DNA from: HGM12587 sp045128635
Lineage (GTDB): Bacteria > Bacillota > Clostridia > Lachnospirales > Lachnospiraceae
Assembly (NCBI GenBank): GCA_045128635.1
Contig: JBGVRS010000024.1
Span: 49,385 to 113,384, forward strand
Length of the DNA stretch: 64,000 nt
Direction: 5' to 3'
The position numbers and the translations under genes are program-made. Under the pieces are notes generated by a model. That model was given only the letters and a program-made list of their open reading frames with translations. It was not told the DNA's origin and did no database searches. Position 1 is the stretch's first letter; each line of letters opens with the position of its first letter. Shown in pieces: positions 1 through 8,445 of this stretch.

Positions 1-2
1 AA

Positions 3-188
3 GTAGAAAAAGGAAAACCGGTTTATGTAATCTGTCAAAGTGGACTTCGCAGTTACATAGCTACCAGAATTCTTGCTGAAAATGGTTATGAAAGTTATAA
101 TTTTGCAGGTGGATTTCGATTCTATGACGTGGTGATCAATGACCGCTGCATGATTGAATCTGCAACCATGTGCGGCATGGACAAATAA
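3..188 (+). CDS. C-terminal end of a rhodanese-domain protein, probably CoA-disulfide reductase type (5' end outside window)
   Basis: An open frame enters from the left edge and stops at a TAA at 186-188. The 61 visible residues contain CQSGLRSYIATRIL followed by NGYESYNFAGGFRFY. This is the rhodanese active-site loop (Cys then Ser-Gly-x-Arg) and the closing strand-helix of a rhodanese domain. In Firmicutes such a domain often sits at the C-terminus of FAD/NAD-dependent CoA-disulfide reductases, and that is the most likely parent. A stand-alone rhodanese cannot be excluded because the N-terminus is outside the window. The next gene, an MBL-fold hydrolase, starts 19 bases later and is probably co-transcribed. 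Rhodanese and MBL pairs often act in persulfide or thiol chemistry, but that role is inference here. Confidence 0.75.
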   Translation, partial: VEKGKPVYVICQSGLRSYIATRILAENGYESYNFAGGFRFYDVVINDRCMIESATMCGMDK

Positions 189-207
189 TGCGAAAAGGAA
201 TAACAAG

Positions 208-1092
208 ATGTACGAATTAATTCAGGTAGCTGAAAACAGCTATTACATACAGAGTCCTGCAAAGATTGGGATTTATAAATTAAATGAAACAGAAGTGTGT
301 CTGATTGATACCGGTAATGATAAAGATGCCGGAAAGAAAGTAAAAAAGGTGTTAGATGCCAATGGATGGACAGTAAAAGCAATTTATAACACCCATTCCA
401 ATGCGGACCATATTGGTGGGAACCAGTATTTGCAGAAGCAGACCGGATGTAAAATCTATGCACCAGGGATTGAATGTGATTTTACCAATCATCCAATTTT
501 AGAGCCTGCGTATCTCTATGGTGGATGCCCGCCAAAGGATTTGAAACATAAATTTTTATTGGCACAGGAGAGTCAGGCTGAGTATTTAAACAAGGATGTA
601 CTGCCGGAAGGAATGGAGATCATTGAACTGCCGGGACATTTCTTTGATATGGTTGGATTTAGAACATCTGATGATGTAGTATATCTGGCGGATTGTTTAT
701 CCAGTAAGGAAACATTGGATAAATATCAGATCAACGTGCTTTACGATGTGGAGAGCTATTTGAAAACGCTGGAGATGGTAAAAAACATGAAAGCAAAAAT
801 GTTTGTGCCTTCTCATGCAGAGCCTACAGAAGATATTAGGGAGCTTGCTCAGTATAACATTGATAAAGTGTATGAAATCGCTGAGAAAATTGTCGATATT
901 TGTAAGGAACCACAGAGTTTTGAGATGATTCTGCAAAAGCTTTTTACAGAATATAATTTAAAAATGACCTTTGAACAGCATGTACTGGTGGGCAGTACCG
1001 TGCGTTCTTATCTTGCGTGGTTAAAGGATCAGGGCAGATTAGAGGTTATTTTTGATAATAATATGTTATTATGGAAGACCATAAATGGTTAG
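208..1092 (+). CDS. MBL-fold metallo-hydrolase
   Basis: This 294-residue cytoplasmic protein has the metallo-beta-lactamase fold. The zinc-ligand motif reads THSNADHIGG (H-x-N-x-D-H, with Asn replacing the usual second His). Later elements fit the same fold: ELPGHFFDMVGF (third His), VYLADCLSS (bridging Asp) and FVPSHAEP (last His). The C-terminal 80 residues are helical, as in the MBL family with a winged-helix-like tail. The frame is open from 154, but ATG 208 has AGGA eight bases upstream and begins MYELIQVAENSYYI, the usual start of the fold. The substrate cannot be read from the sequence. A thioesterase, glyoxalase II-like or persulfide role is possible given the rhodanese neighbour. Confidence 0.85.
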   Translation: MYELIQVAENSYYIQSPAKIGIYKLNETEVCLIDTGNDKDAGKKVKKVLDANGWTVKAIYNTHSNADHIGGNQYLQKQTGCKIYAPGIECDFTNHPILEPAYLYGGCPPKDLKHKFLLAQESQAEYLNKDVLPEGMEIIELPGHFFDMVGFRTSDDVVYLADCLSSKETLDKYQINVLYDVESYLKTLEMVKNMKAKMFVPSHAEPTEDIRELAQYNIDKVYEIAEKIVDICKEPQSFEMILQKLFTEYNLKMTFEQHVLVGSTVRSYLAWLKDQGRLEVIFDNNMLLWKTING

Positions 1093-1156
1093 AGGTATAG
1101 AATAGCGATATTTTATAAAAAATTATTATATAAGAGAAAAGAAAGGGGTAGAAAGG

Positions 1157-1354
1157 ATGTTTGAACCTATGACAGATAAACAGTACGAAGGAATGTTAAA
1201 AGATAATATTGCATGTCTTGACAGAATTGCGAAGTGTGCAGCAAATGATGAAGATGTTTTGAGACAGATTTTTTATGAAAGAAAATTACTTGAATCCAAA
1301 CTCGGATATGAAATCCCTGATAATAATTTATATGAAAGCGTAAAAACAGAGTAG
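1157..1354 (+). CDS. Small hypothetical protein (65 aa)
   Basis: A 65-residue frame starts at ATG 1157 behind a good ribosome binding site (GAAAGGGG then AGAAAGG) and is followed by a terminator. The protein is acidic and helical, has two Cys residues (in NIACLDRIAKCA) and no membrane segment or signal peptide. I do not recognise the family. The ribosome binding site and terminator support a real gene. It may share the operon of the MBL-fold gene, 64 bases upstream. Confidence 0.6.
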   Translation: MFEPMTDKQYEGMLKDNIACLDRIAKCAANDEDVLRQIFYERKLLESKLGYEIPDNNLYESVKTE

Positions 1355-1394
1355 CAATGTAAATAGGTGAAGAGCCTTATTAATTATATTTGTT

Positions 1395-1421
1395 CGGGGA
1401 TGGCGTGCCATCCCCGTTTGT
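1395..1421 (+). terminator. Rho-independent terminator after the small protein gene
   Basis: A 9-bp perfect stem (arms 1395-1403 and 1408-1416, CGGGGATGG against CCATCCCCG) with a CGTG loop is followed by TTTGTGTTA. The U-tract is short but the stem is strong. Confidence 0.7.
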
Positions 1422-1436
1422 GTTATTCTATATAAG

Positions 1437-1478
1437 ACAACAATATCTGCGACAACAGCCGTGCATCGCAATTGTTGT
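1437..1478. repeat. Interrupted inverted repeat in the intergenic region
   Basis: ACAACAAT (1437-1444) pairs with ATTGTTGT (1471-1478), and the inner TGCGA (1448-1452) pairs with TCGCA (1466-1470). A three-base bulge (ATC) and a 13-base loop interrupt the stem. It lies between the terminator at 1421 and the nuclease gene at 1593. It has no U-tract, so it is not a plain terminator. It may be a regulatory hairpin or the remains of a small mobile element. No function is assigned. Confidence 0.4.
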
Positions 1479-1592
1479 TCATTTCAAAAATTCATTGGCA
1501 TATCGCCAGAAAATTCATTTTATTATTGATTGAAGCAAGAGCAGGATGATATTTACACACATTTTTTATTCTGCTAAAATGAAAGGAGAAAA

Positions 1593-2558
1593 ATGCAACG
1601 TTTGATTGAAAACACACATTTGGCTCATGGTATTGAAAAAACAGAGTATGAGGCAAAAGATGATGAAAATGTAAAAGCACTTTTATCAGACAAACAGGTG
1701 TTGGCGCGAATTGCCAAATACCGTACAGAAGAATTTAAAGATTATGAAATTCCAGATATAATGGAATACATTGAAGGAGAACCGGAAATATCGATAATTT
1801 CAGTTTATCCTGGAAAGAAGAGAAAAGACTCCATTATTGGTATGAACACGGAAAGTAAGGAAGCAGGAGAAGGAGAAGCCACATTTGACGTACGTTTTTA
1901 TATGCTTACAAAAGGTAAAGAACGTATCAAGATTATTGTAAATGTTGAAGCACAGAAGAAATATTATCAAAAGTATCATTTTGAACCAAGGGCAATATTT
2001 TACTGTGCGAGAATGCTTTCTGAGCAGCTGGATAGGGAATTTACAACTGAAAACTATGATGAACTGAAAAAAGTGTATTCTATCTGGATATTCTTTGAAG
2101 CCCCGGAACGTGACAGTGATACAATTACGGAATATTATATAGACAAGAAAGATGTTTACGGAAAACCGGTAAAAAGCTGGAAATATGATTATATATCTAT
2201 TTCGTTTATTCGCCTTTCGACGGGAAAGAAATGGAACAGTAAAAATACGTTAATTAATATGCTGGATACATTATTTTCAGAAAATTTAGATGCAGAAAGT
2301 AAAAAGAAGATTTTAGAAAATGAGCATCAGATGGAGATGACTAGGGAATTGGAAGGAGGAATTGATGTTATGTGCAATGTGAGTTTAGGGATAAGAGAAA
2401 GAGCGCTGGCAGAAGGGATTGAACAGGGAATTAAAGCGATGATATTGACATGTCAGGAACTGGGGCTTTCTAAAGCGGAGATTTTGGATAGGATAGTAAA
2501 AAATAGTTCAGTACCTATGGAAGCTGCAAAAGAGCTTATAGAAAAGTATATGATGTAA
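1593..2558 (+). CDS. Rpn family recombination-promoting nuclease / PD-(D/E)XK transposase-like protein
   Basis: This 321-residue protein begins behind AAAGGAG. It has the layout of the Rpn/PDDEXK family common and often multicopy in Lachnospiraceae: an N-terminal helical region, then a nuclease core. The core contains ATFDVRFYM (metal-binding Asp), IIVNVEAQK (the E-x-Q/K of the PD-(D/E)XK motif, near residues 118-126), and a helical tail with GIRERALAEGIEQGIKAMIL. Family members are DNA endonucleases that promote recombination and behave as domesticated transposase-like genes. There are no terminal repeats or target duplications to make this an obvious mobile element. It stands alone between the terminator at 1421 and the DUF1295 gene. 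Confidence 0.75.
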   Translation: MQRLIENTHLAHGIEKTEYEAKDDENVKALLSDKQVLARIAKYRTEEFKDYEIPDIMEYIEGEPEISIISVYPGKKRKDSIIGMNTESKEAGEGEATFDVRFYMLTKGKERIKIIVNVEAQKKYYQKYHFEPRAIFYCARMLSEQLDREFTTENYDELKKVYSIWIFFEAPERDSDTITEYYIDKKDVYGKPVKSWKYDYISISFIRLSTGKKWNSKNTLINMLDTLFSENLDAESKKKILENEHQMEMTRELEGGIDVMCNVSLGIRERALAEGIEQGIKAMILTCQELGLSKAEILDRIVKNSSVPMEAAKELIEKYMM

Positions 2559-2625
2559 GTTAAAAAAGTCTTTTAGGGATGATTTAAAAAAATAGAAAGA
2601 AAACAAGTAGAAAGAGGCGTTTATT

Positions 2626-3429
2626 ATGGTATTACCAGTAAATTTTTGGCTGCTGTTTGCAGCTGCCATGCTGATTAGTTCTATCGGCTTTAAAAATTAT
2701 GTATGGTTTATTTCTTTAGGTTATGGTTTCTCTATTGCAGGAGAAGGTCTTTTGATGATTCTTCTTTATGGAAAGAACCTTACTTTAGGAACCATCATCT
2801 GTTGTGAGCTGTTTATTATTTATGGTTGCCGTCTTGGCGGCTATCTTGCATACCGTGAATTAAAGAGCAGTTCTTATAAGAAAAACATGACAGGTGAGAT
2901 CAAGGATGGAAAAACAATCCCAATGGGTGTGAAAATTGCTATCTGGGTAACCTGCGCGGCATTATATGTAACCCAGGTTTCCGGCGTATTCTACCGTCTG
3001 CATAATGCAAGTGGTTCTAATGTGTGGACTTACATTGGTGCATTTATCATGGTTTGTGGTATCGTACTGGAATCAGCCGCAGATATTCAGAAAAATGCAG
3101 CGAAAAAAGTAAATCCAAAACGTTTCGTAGATACAGGGTTGTATCGAATTGTTCGTTGTCCAAACTATTTGGGAGAAATGATTTTCTGGACAGGAGTTTT
3201 AATTTCCGGTATCGGTGCAGTGCACGGTGTAGGACAGTGGATTGTGGTGCTGATTGGTTACGTGGGAATTATCTATGTTATGTTCAGTGGGGCGAGACGT
3301 CTGGAAGTTCGTCAGAATAAGAATTACGGTAAGGATCCTGAATATCAGAAATATGTAACAACGGTACCGATCTTGTTGCCATTTGTACCACTTTACAGTG
3401 TAGAAAAACATAAATGGCTGGTTGCGTAA
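2626..3429 (+). CDS. DUF1295 integral membrane protein (steroid reductase / isoprenylcysteine methyltransferase-like fold)
   Basis: This 267-residue protein has about six to seven transmembrane helices and the diagnostic C-terminal block RFVDTGLYRIVRCPNYLGEMIFW (residues 166-188), then a final helix and KYVTTVPILLPFVP. This is the DUF1295 / steroid 5-alpha-reductase-like signature, with the conserved Arg-x-Pro-Asn-Tyr-x-Gly-Glu segment that binds NADPH in the enzymatic relatives. The natural substrate in bacteria is not known. The gene has its own ribosome binding site (AAAGAGGCG) and is followed by a terminator at 3446-3492, so it looks like an independent unit rather than part of the injection system. 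Confidence 0.8.
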   Translation: MVLPVNFWLLFAAAMLISSIGFKNYVWFISLGYGFSIAGEGLLMILLYGKNLTLGTIICCELFIIYGCRLGGYLAYRELKSSSYKKNMTGEIKDGKTIPMGVKIAIWVTCAALYVTQVSGVFYRLHNASGSNVWTYIGAFIMVCGIVLESAADIQKNAAKKVNPKRFVDTGLYRIVRCPNYLGEMIFWTGVLISGIGAVHGVGQWIVVLIGYVGIIYVMFSGARRLEVRQNKNYGKDPEYQKYVTTVPILLPFVPLYSVEKHKWLVA

Positions 3430-3445
3430 AATAATAAACCTGCAA

Positions 3446-3492
3446 AGGATGAAACACTACCCGTTTGGATAGTGCTTTATCCTTATTTTTTT
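3446..3492 (+). terminator. Terminator with ACTACCCG(TTT)G core, upstream of the first AAA+ gene
   Basis: Arms AGGAT (3446-3450) with ATCCT (3479-3483), GAAA with CTTT, and CACTA (3455-3459) with TAGTG (3470-3474) enclose CCCGTTTGG. TATTTTTTT follows. The core ACTACCCGTTTGG is repeated exactly in the terminator at 13064-13107, and ACTACCCG recurs at 22319. The element may therefore also carry a regulatory signal for the injection-system genes that follow. Confidence 0.75.
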
Positions 3493-3542
3493 GCTAAAGT
3501 GTAAACAGAGAGAGTGTGTGTGTAAAAAAAGCATAGAATGGA

Positions 3543-5594
3543 GTGAGAATCATAGAACTGTTAAATTTGATTAACGAACGTACATTAGCGCGACTTGCGT
3601 ACTTATGTAAGGAAGAAGGAATTATATTAGATCAAAAACAAATGGAACTGTTAGGAGACGCTTCTACAGAACGTGTGACCCGTGCAGGTGAAAAAATAGA
3701 AGAATTAATTCGTTATCGTATGAGAAATGGTGAAACGGTACGATATTATAAATTGATTAACCGATGTAGTATGGAACCGGCAGCAGTTTGTGTTTTAGAA
3801 ATGTGTTTGACGGTATTGCAGTATCAGGAATTGACAGAGGTATTGCAAAAAATCGGTTATCCAGGGGTAACTCTTGAGCTTGTGATGCTTGTAGAAGCAG
3901 TTGGACGTGGGGAATTTCCCAAACAGGATTTTACAGATGCAGAGAGAATTTTTTCTCAAATTGCACCGTTGCTCGGTCATAAGCTGGAACAGATTCCATT
4001 TTACCGATACCCTTTAAAAGCTGATGAACGTTTGATGGGATATCTTCTTGGTTCTGATGTCCTGGATAAACGATTAAATGGATGTGCATCACAGCATTTT
4101 TGCGAACAGGAACCGGCAGAGCTTTTAACAGGTCATGAAAAATCAAAAGAAATTGTGAAAGTGTTGATGCCGCGAAGGGATGGCATACAGAATTTGATTC
4201 AGATTACAGGAGAACGTGGTTCGGGAAGAAAATCTTTGCTAAAACATGCATGTCATGAGGCACAATTAAATCTGTTGCTCATGGACTATTCCTTATTGTG
4301 TATAAATTCTCCATTGATTCGCAGAGAGATGCTCTGGATTGCACGCAGAGAATTAATCTTCTATGAAATGGGTATTTGCTTCTATGGACTGGAAGATTCA
4401 GAATGTTGTACAACAAAGCAGGAGAGAAGAGAATTTATAAGACACTGCGTGGAACCGCTTCTTGGAAGTAATGTGGTGATCTGTATCAATACGCTTCCAA
4501 AAACAGAGTTTATTTCATTATTAAGTCCATATTTATATCGAATCGATATACCTTCGCTTACCCGAGATGAACGTATTGAAGTATGGGAAGGATGTGCCAA
4601 AAGATATGGTCTAGAAATGGATTGTGTTTCGACAGCAATCAAGTTTAAGCTTACAACAGAGGAAATCTATAAAGCAGCAGTCAGGCTTGCAATCAGTGGA
4701 CAAAAAGAACCTGATAGTGCAGCAATTGCAAAGGTTTGTTCAGAAGTTTTGGAACCGGCAGCTCAGGGAAATATCAGGCTTGTCAGAAGCGGCTATACAT
4801 TGGAAGATTTAAAACTTCCGGTGGAACAAAAACAGCAGCTGCATAATATTTGTGCACATGTTTGGCAGAGACATAGAGTATTTGATGAATGGAACATGGA
4901 AAGCAGATTTGCTTACGGACGAAATGTATCAGCTTTATTTGTTGGTCCTCCGGGAACGGGGAAGACAATGGCAGTTCATGTACTTGCAGACATGTTAGAA
5001 CTTCCGCTTTATCGCATCGATATTTCTCAAATCGTGGATAAGTACATCGGAGAGACTGAAAAACGACTGGAAGAAGTATTTACTACTGCGGAAAAAAATA
5101 ATGCAATCCTGTTTTTTGATGAAGCAGATTCTATTTTTGGAAAAAGAAGCGAAGTCAATGAAGCAAAAGATAAATATGCCAATACAGAGGTTTCTTATAT
5201 TCTACAACGAATGGAAGAATATGATGGTATCGTGATTTTAGCAACAAACTATAAAAAGAATATCGATGAAGCATTTATGCGTCGTATCAGATATTTAGTG
5301 GAATTTACACTTCCAAGTGAAGAAATTCGCCGTCAAATCTGGGAATCCAGCTTTGCACCAGAAGTTCCATTGGAGGATGTGAATTTTGAATATTTGGCAC
5401 GCCAGTTTGAACTGGCAGGTGGTAATATCAAAAATATTGTTTTAAATGCAGTGTTTAAGGCAGCATCAGAAAACCAGCCAGTTGGAATGCTGCATATTTT
5501 GGAAAGTATTCGTACAGAAAATCTGAAAATGGGCAAAAAAATGATAACACAGGATTTTGCGGAGTATGGAGTTCTTTTAGATTATAAAAGATAG
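3543..5594 (+). CDS. AAA+ ATPase of the contractile injection system (copy 1)
   Basis: This 683-residue cytoplasmic ATPase resembles the AAA+ proteins of extracellular contractile injection system loci (Afp15/Pvc15 type). An N-terminal helical region and a degenerate first ATPase module (TGERGSGRKSLLKHA, near residue 224) precede the active AAA domain. That domain has Walker A VGPPGTGKTMAVHV (near 468), Walker B AILFFDEADSIFGKRS (near 524), sensor I VILATNYKKNIDEAF and arginine finger RRIRY. The C-terminal lid contains GGNIKNIVLNAV. The likely role is remodelling or recycling of sheath, or effector loading. The first in-frame start is GTG 3543, which has no clear ribosome binding site, so the start is uncertain. 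The effector gene follows 17 bases later. It is a distant paralogue of the ATPase at 14006. Confidence 0.88.
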   Translation: MRIIELLNLINERTLARLAYLCKEEGIILDQKQMELLGDASTERVTRAGEKIEELIRYRMRNGETVRYYKLINRCSMEPAAVCVLEMCLTVLQYQELTEVLQKIGYPGVTLELVMLVEAVGRGEFPKQDFTDAERIFSQIAPLLGHKLEQIPFYRYPLKADERLMGYLLGSDVLDKRLNGCASQHFCEQEPAELLTGHEKSKEIVKVLMPRRDGIQNLIQITGERGSGRKSLLKHACHEAQLNLLLMDYSLLCINSPLIRREMLWIARRELIFYEMGICFYGLEDSECCTTKQERREFIRHCVEPLLGSNVVICINTLPKTEFISLLSPYLYRIDIPSLTRDERIEVWEGCAKRYGLEMDCVSTAIKFKLTTEEIYKAAVRLAISGQKEPDSAAIAKVCSEVLEPAAQGNIRLVRSGYTLEDLKLPVEQKQQLHNICAHVWQRHRVFDEWNMESRFAYGRNVSALFVGPPGTGKTMAVHVLADMLELPLYRIDISQIVDKYIGETEKRLEEVFTTAEKNNAILFFDEADSIFGKRSEVNEAKDKYANTEVSYILQRMEEYDGIVILATNYKKNIDEAFMRRIRYLVEFTLPSEEIRRQIWESSFAPEVPLEDVNFEYLARQFELAGGNIKNIVLNAVFKAASENQPVGMLHILESIRTENLKMGKKMITQDFAEYGVLLDYKR

Positions 5595-5611
5595 GAAATG
5601 GAGGTTTGAGT

Positions 5612-8212
5612 ATGGCATTTGGTTGGCTCAAAAACTTGTTTAGTAAAAAGAATAAAGCAGGGAAGAATAATCAGATAGATTTTGTGCATGAAAATCCGTT
5701 TTATGAAAGCGGAGATAACGAAGCAGTAAATCCTTTTTTTCATGAACAGGATGATTTTAGTCCGCAGATGGCAGACAGCAAACCGGATTACAGTCATACA
5801 GATGCTGTGACTGCATCTGCGAAAATTGACTCTGTGCATACAGAAGGCAGTGAGGAAGGCAATAAAAAAAAGGAAAATATTTTAGAAATTGTTGCCGGAA
5901 TGCCAACAAAAGCATCCATTGAATCAATGGCAGGCGGGCTTAAAATGGAGAAACTTTGGAAACATAAATCCTTTTTAAAAGCGTTGGAGGCATTGGAAAA
6001 ATATCAGTCAATTATGTCTGAAGAACGCCAGAGCCCTCAGATTAACGCTAAAAAGGCTCGAATAGCATTTAGAAAAGCGACTATAAAATCTGAAGAAATT
6101 TACAATGGGAAGGCAATACGAGAGGCATTTCAATCATTGGGAGAGTTTATTGTCCAGGCAAACAGTGCTGTAGAGGGTGCCAATGGGCTGTTTTCTAGAC
6201 ATTCCAGTAATGTACAGAAGCTGACTCCGATATTTGCGAATTTAATTGCCAGAGCCAATGGTATTTTACCGAAATTGGCTTATTTGGAAAATGCAATTAC
6301 TTCATATATCATAGAGACGAATGCGGAATCTTTTACCTATGCAGATATTATTGAGCATAATGTTACCGGAAATCGTTCCGGAGGACTGGTGATGAAAGGA
6401 ATTGAAGAGGATACAGGTTCTATCGATCTTTCGCCGGATAGAGTTAAGAAAATTTTAAAAAATAAAAATGGCGACACTCAAAAACATATGACGGATATTT
6501 TGGGAGAAAGAAATAAAGAAACGCTGAAATCTCGAATGGATTTAAAAATTCCAATGCTTCCGGCGGGAATTTTAAAACAAGCGGCAAGTGCAACTTTTAG
6601 TGATAATCTTTCGAAAGACCTGCTGAATAGTGCAAGAGATATTGCAGAAAACTATCTGGCAGAATTACGCCCTCTGATGGTTGCACTCAGTGATACGATG
6701 GAGAGTTTTGAATCTTTTCAGGGAGGAAAAGAAAGAGACGAGGTTCATAAAAAACAAGCAGAGTATTTTCGACTGTCAAGACTATTTAATCGTGCCATAC
6801 AGCAAAAAGAGTTACTTGTATCTGTTATCTTAAATGGTTTTCCTGAAAGTGAAAAAGTAGATTCTGCTGGCTATGAAGATTTAATAAAATTGGCAAGTCT
6901 TGGAACGGTTTCTTTGGCGTCAGGTGTTGAGTTGTTGAATAAAGAAGCACAAGATGAATCAAAGTTTATCAGACTTGTAGATAAGGAAGGAAAAGAACTG
7001 GAAGAAGACAAGGATTATATTGTGGGAGGCGGAATGTTGTCGGTGGCAATTATCGACAAAGTAAATAAACATGTTTTACGATCGCCAAAAGACTTGGATA
7101 AGGACGAACAAAGTACGGCTCTCAATGGAATATTCGATGAAGCTGCAGGAAAAATCAGTCAGTTCCTCGGGTTCAACGTCATGGCAAATGCGGAGGCAAA
7201 AGGATTTTTTTCTAAAGGTGATGGAGGAGAGAAGGCATTATTTGGCGGAAGCGTCATGGACTTTGCAGATGGAAGAGAAGGATATCGTATCAATCTCATG
7301 TTTGGAAATGAAGAGGATAAAATATATGAAGGGCGAAAAAATGATAGGTTTCAAAATGTAAATGTCATGGAAAATCCTCGAATTGTAGAAGATATGATGA
7401 AAATGAACATTGTAGATTATTTGATGATGCATGGAGACAGACATTCAGAAAACTTTTTTATCAACACGAATGCAAAGGACGGGGAAGCGTCAGTTACTGG
7501 CATTGATAATGATATTATTCTTGGGCAGTATACAGGTGGTCATGAGCACGGATTTGGCAATTCGGCTGCGGCTTTGTATACAATTCACAATAAAACTTCT
7601 ATGGACTGGGGAATGAATTTAAATGCAACATTTCCAATGATGACAAAAGGAGTAAAGGAAGCACTTAACAAGTTGGATTTGGAAAAATTTAATCTGATGT
7701 TAATGCCTTATGCCGATCGTGTGATCAGAATTGGTGTTGTGCAGAGAGCCAAGGAATTGAAAAAATTAGCAGAAACTGTGCCGGAAGTTGATTTGAACAA
7801 AAAAGAAGATTTAGAAGCCTATATTTCAGCAATCAAGAAACAATCTGCGGTTGAATGGCTTAAAAATATAACAATAAATGACAACGATAGATTTATTGCA
7901 TTAAGAACTCTTCCAAATCAATTGATTCGAATGGCTCTTCAATCTTATGGAACGATTGGCAGAGTTAGCATGGGTTATAGAAACACGGCAAATTTAATAT
8001 TTAGTTTAAAAATGTTGGGATTTTCTTATGAAGAAGCATTACAAATGATGACAGAAAATATGAGTGCTTCAAGTGAAAGTGATACGGGTGTTACCAGAGA
8101 GGAAATCTTAAATTCAGATTATGGAGCACCATTAGCTGATTATGATATGCCAGTTGAAGAGTTCCGTAAAAAATATAATATAGATTCTGATTTGAAATCT
8201 AATGTAAAATAA
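5612..8212 (+). CDS. PI3/4-kinase-like protein, candidate injection-system effector
   Basis: ATG 5612 follows GGAGG by seven bases, giving 866 residues. The N-terminus has a basic helix (AFGWLKNLFSKKNKAGK), then about 70 polar, probably disordered residues. Residues 90-480 are helical. Residues 480-640 hold a kinase-like core with HGDRHSENFFIN (near 607-618) and GIDNDIILGQ (near 629-638). These match the G-D-R-H-x-x-N catalytic loop and the metal-binding Asp motif of PI3/PI4 kinases and actin-fragmin-kinase relatives. A helical C-terminal region follows. There is no signal peptide or membrane segment. The position right after the AAA+ gene suggests it is loaded as cargo. This is inference. 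A regulatory kinase acting in the producer is the alternative. Confidence 0.65.
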   Translation: MAFGWLKNLFSKKNKAGKNNQIDFVHENPFYESGDNEAVNPFFHEQDDFSPQMADSKPDYSHTDAVTASAKIDSVHTEGSEEGNKKKENILEIVAGMPTKASIESMAGGLKMEKLWKHKSFLKALEALEKYQSIMSEERQSPQINAKKARIAFRKATIKSEEIYNGKAIREAFQSLGEFIVQANSAVEGANGLFSRHSSNVQKLTPIFANLIARANGILPKLAYLENAITSYIIETNAESFTYADIIEHNVTGNRSGGLVMKGIEEDTGSIDLSPDRVKKILKNKNGDTQKHMTDILGERNKETLKSRMDLKIPMLPAGILKQAASATFSDNLSKDLLNSARDIAENYLAELRPLMVALSDTMESFESFQGGKERDEVHKKQAEYFRLSRLFNRAIQQKELLVSVILNGFPESEKVDSAGYEDLIKLASLGTVSLASGVELLNKEAQDESKFIRLVDKEGKELEEDKDYIVGGGMLSVAIIDKVNKHVLRSPKDLDKDEQSTALNGIFDEAAGKISQFLGFNVMANAEAKGFFSKGDGGEKALFGGSVMDFADGREGYRINLMFGNEEDKIYEGRKNDRFQNVNVMENPRIVEDMMKMNIVDYLMMHGDRHSENFFINTNAKDGEASVTGIDNDIILGQYTGGHEHGFGNSAAALYTIHNKTSMDWGMNLNATFPMMTKGVKEALNKLDLEKFNLMLMPYADRVIRIGVVQRAKELKKLAETVPEVDLNKKEDLEAYISAIKKQSAVEWLKNITINDNDRFIALRTLPNQLIRMALQSYGTIGRVSMGYRNTANLIFSLKMLGFSYEEALQMMTENMSASSESDTGVTREEILNSDYGAPLADYDMPVEEFRKKYNIDSDLKSNVK

Positions 8213-8214
8213 TA

Positions 8215-8391
8215 GTTGATAAAAATGGAAGCAGGATAAAAAGTATAGCAATCCATGTAGGATATTATGCAGCTGAGGAACAGCGTGAAATTCAGCCGGT
8301 ACATATTTTAAGAGCACTTCAGGTAGATATGGCGAAAGCAGGACGTCTGATCAGTGCAGATGAACTTGGACCATGGGAGAACTTGTTTTAA
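8215..8391 (+). pseudogene. Remnant of a third CIS AAA+ ATPase (C-terminal lid only)
   Basis: Just after the kinase-like gene stop, an open frame without a start codon reads NGSRIKSIAIHVGYYAAEEQ, continues to PVHILRALQVDMAKAGRLI and ends ELGPWENLF. It lines up without gaps with the C-terminal lid of the ATPase encoded at 3543-5594, where the matching parts are GGNIKNIVLNAV, HILESI and GKKMI. The nucleotide-binding domains are missing, so this is the 3' stump of a deleted ATPase gene. The deletion would have joined the kinase-like gene to it. The remnant ends just before the terminator at 8407. Confidence 0.75.
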
Positions 8392-8406
8392 CGGCTTTAG
8401 AAAATT

Positions 8407-8445
8407 AACAACAAAAGGGATGGCACTGCCATCCCTTTTGTTGTT
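8407..8445. terminator. Bidirectional terminator between the effector region and the sensor kinase
   Basis: A perfect 18-bp stem (arms 8407-8424 and 8428-8445) with loop ACT has A-rich and T-rich flanks on both sides (AACAACAAAAGGG and CCCTTTTGTTGTT). It separates the plus-strand ATPase remnant from the minus-strand histidine kinase, whose stop lies at 8446. Confidence 0.9.

Noticed and set aside
1552..1580. TTTACA-17-TAAAAT as promoter of the nuclease gene
   Set aside because: Transcription would begin near 1587, inside the ribosome binding site, leaving no usable leader.
5582..5839. Minus-strand open frame across the AAA+/kinase-like junction
   Set aside because: It is a shadow of the plus-strand coding frames with no supporting signals.
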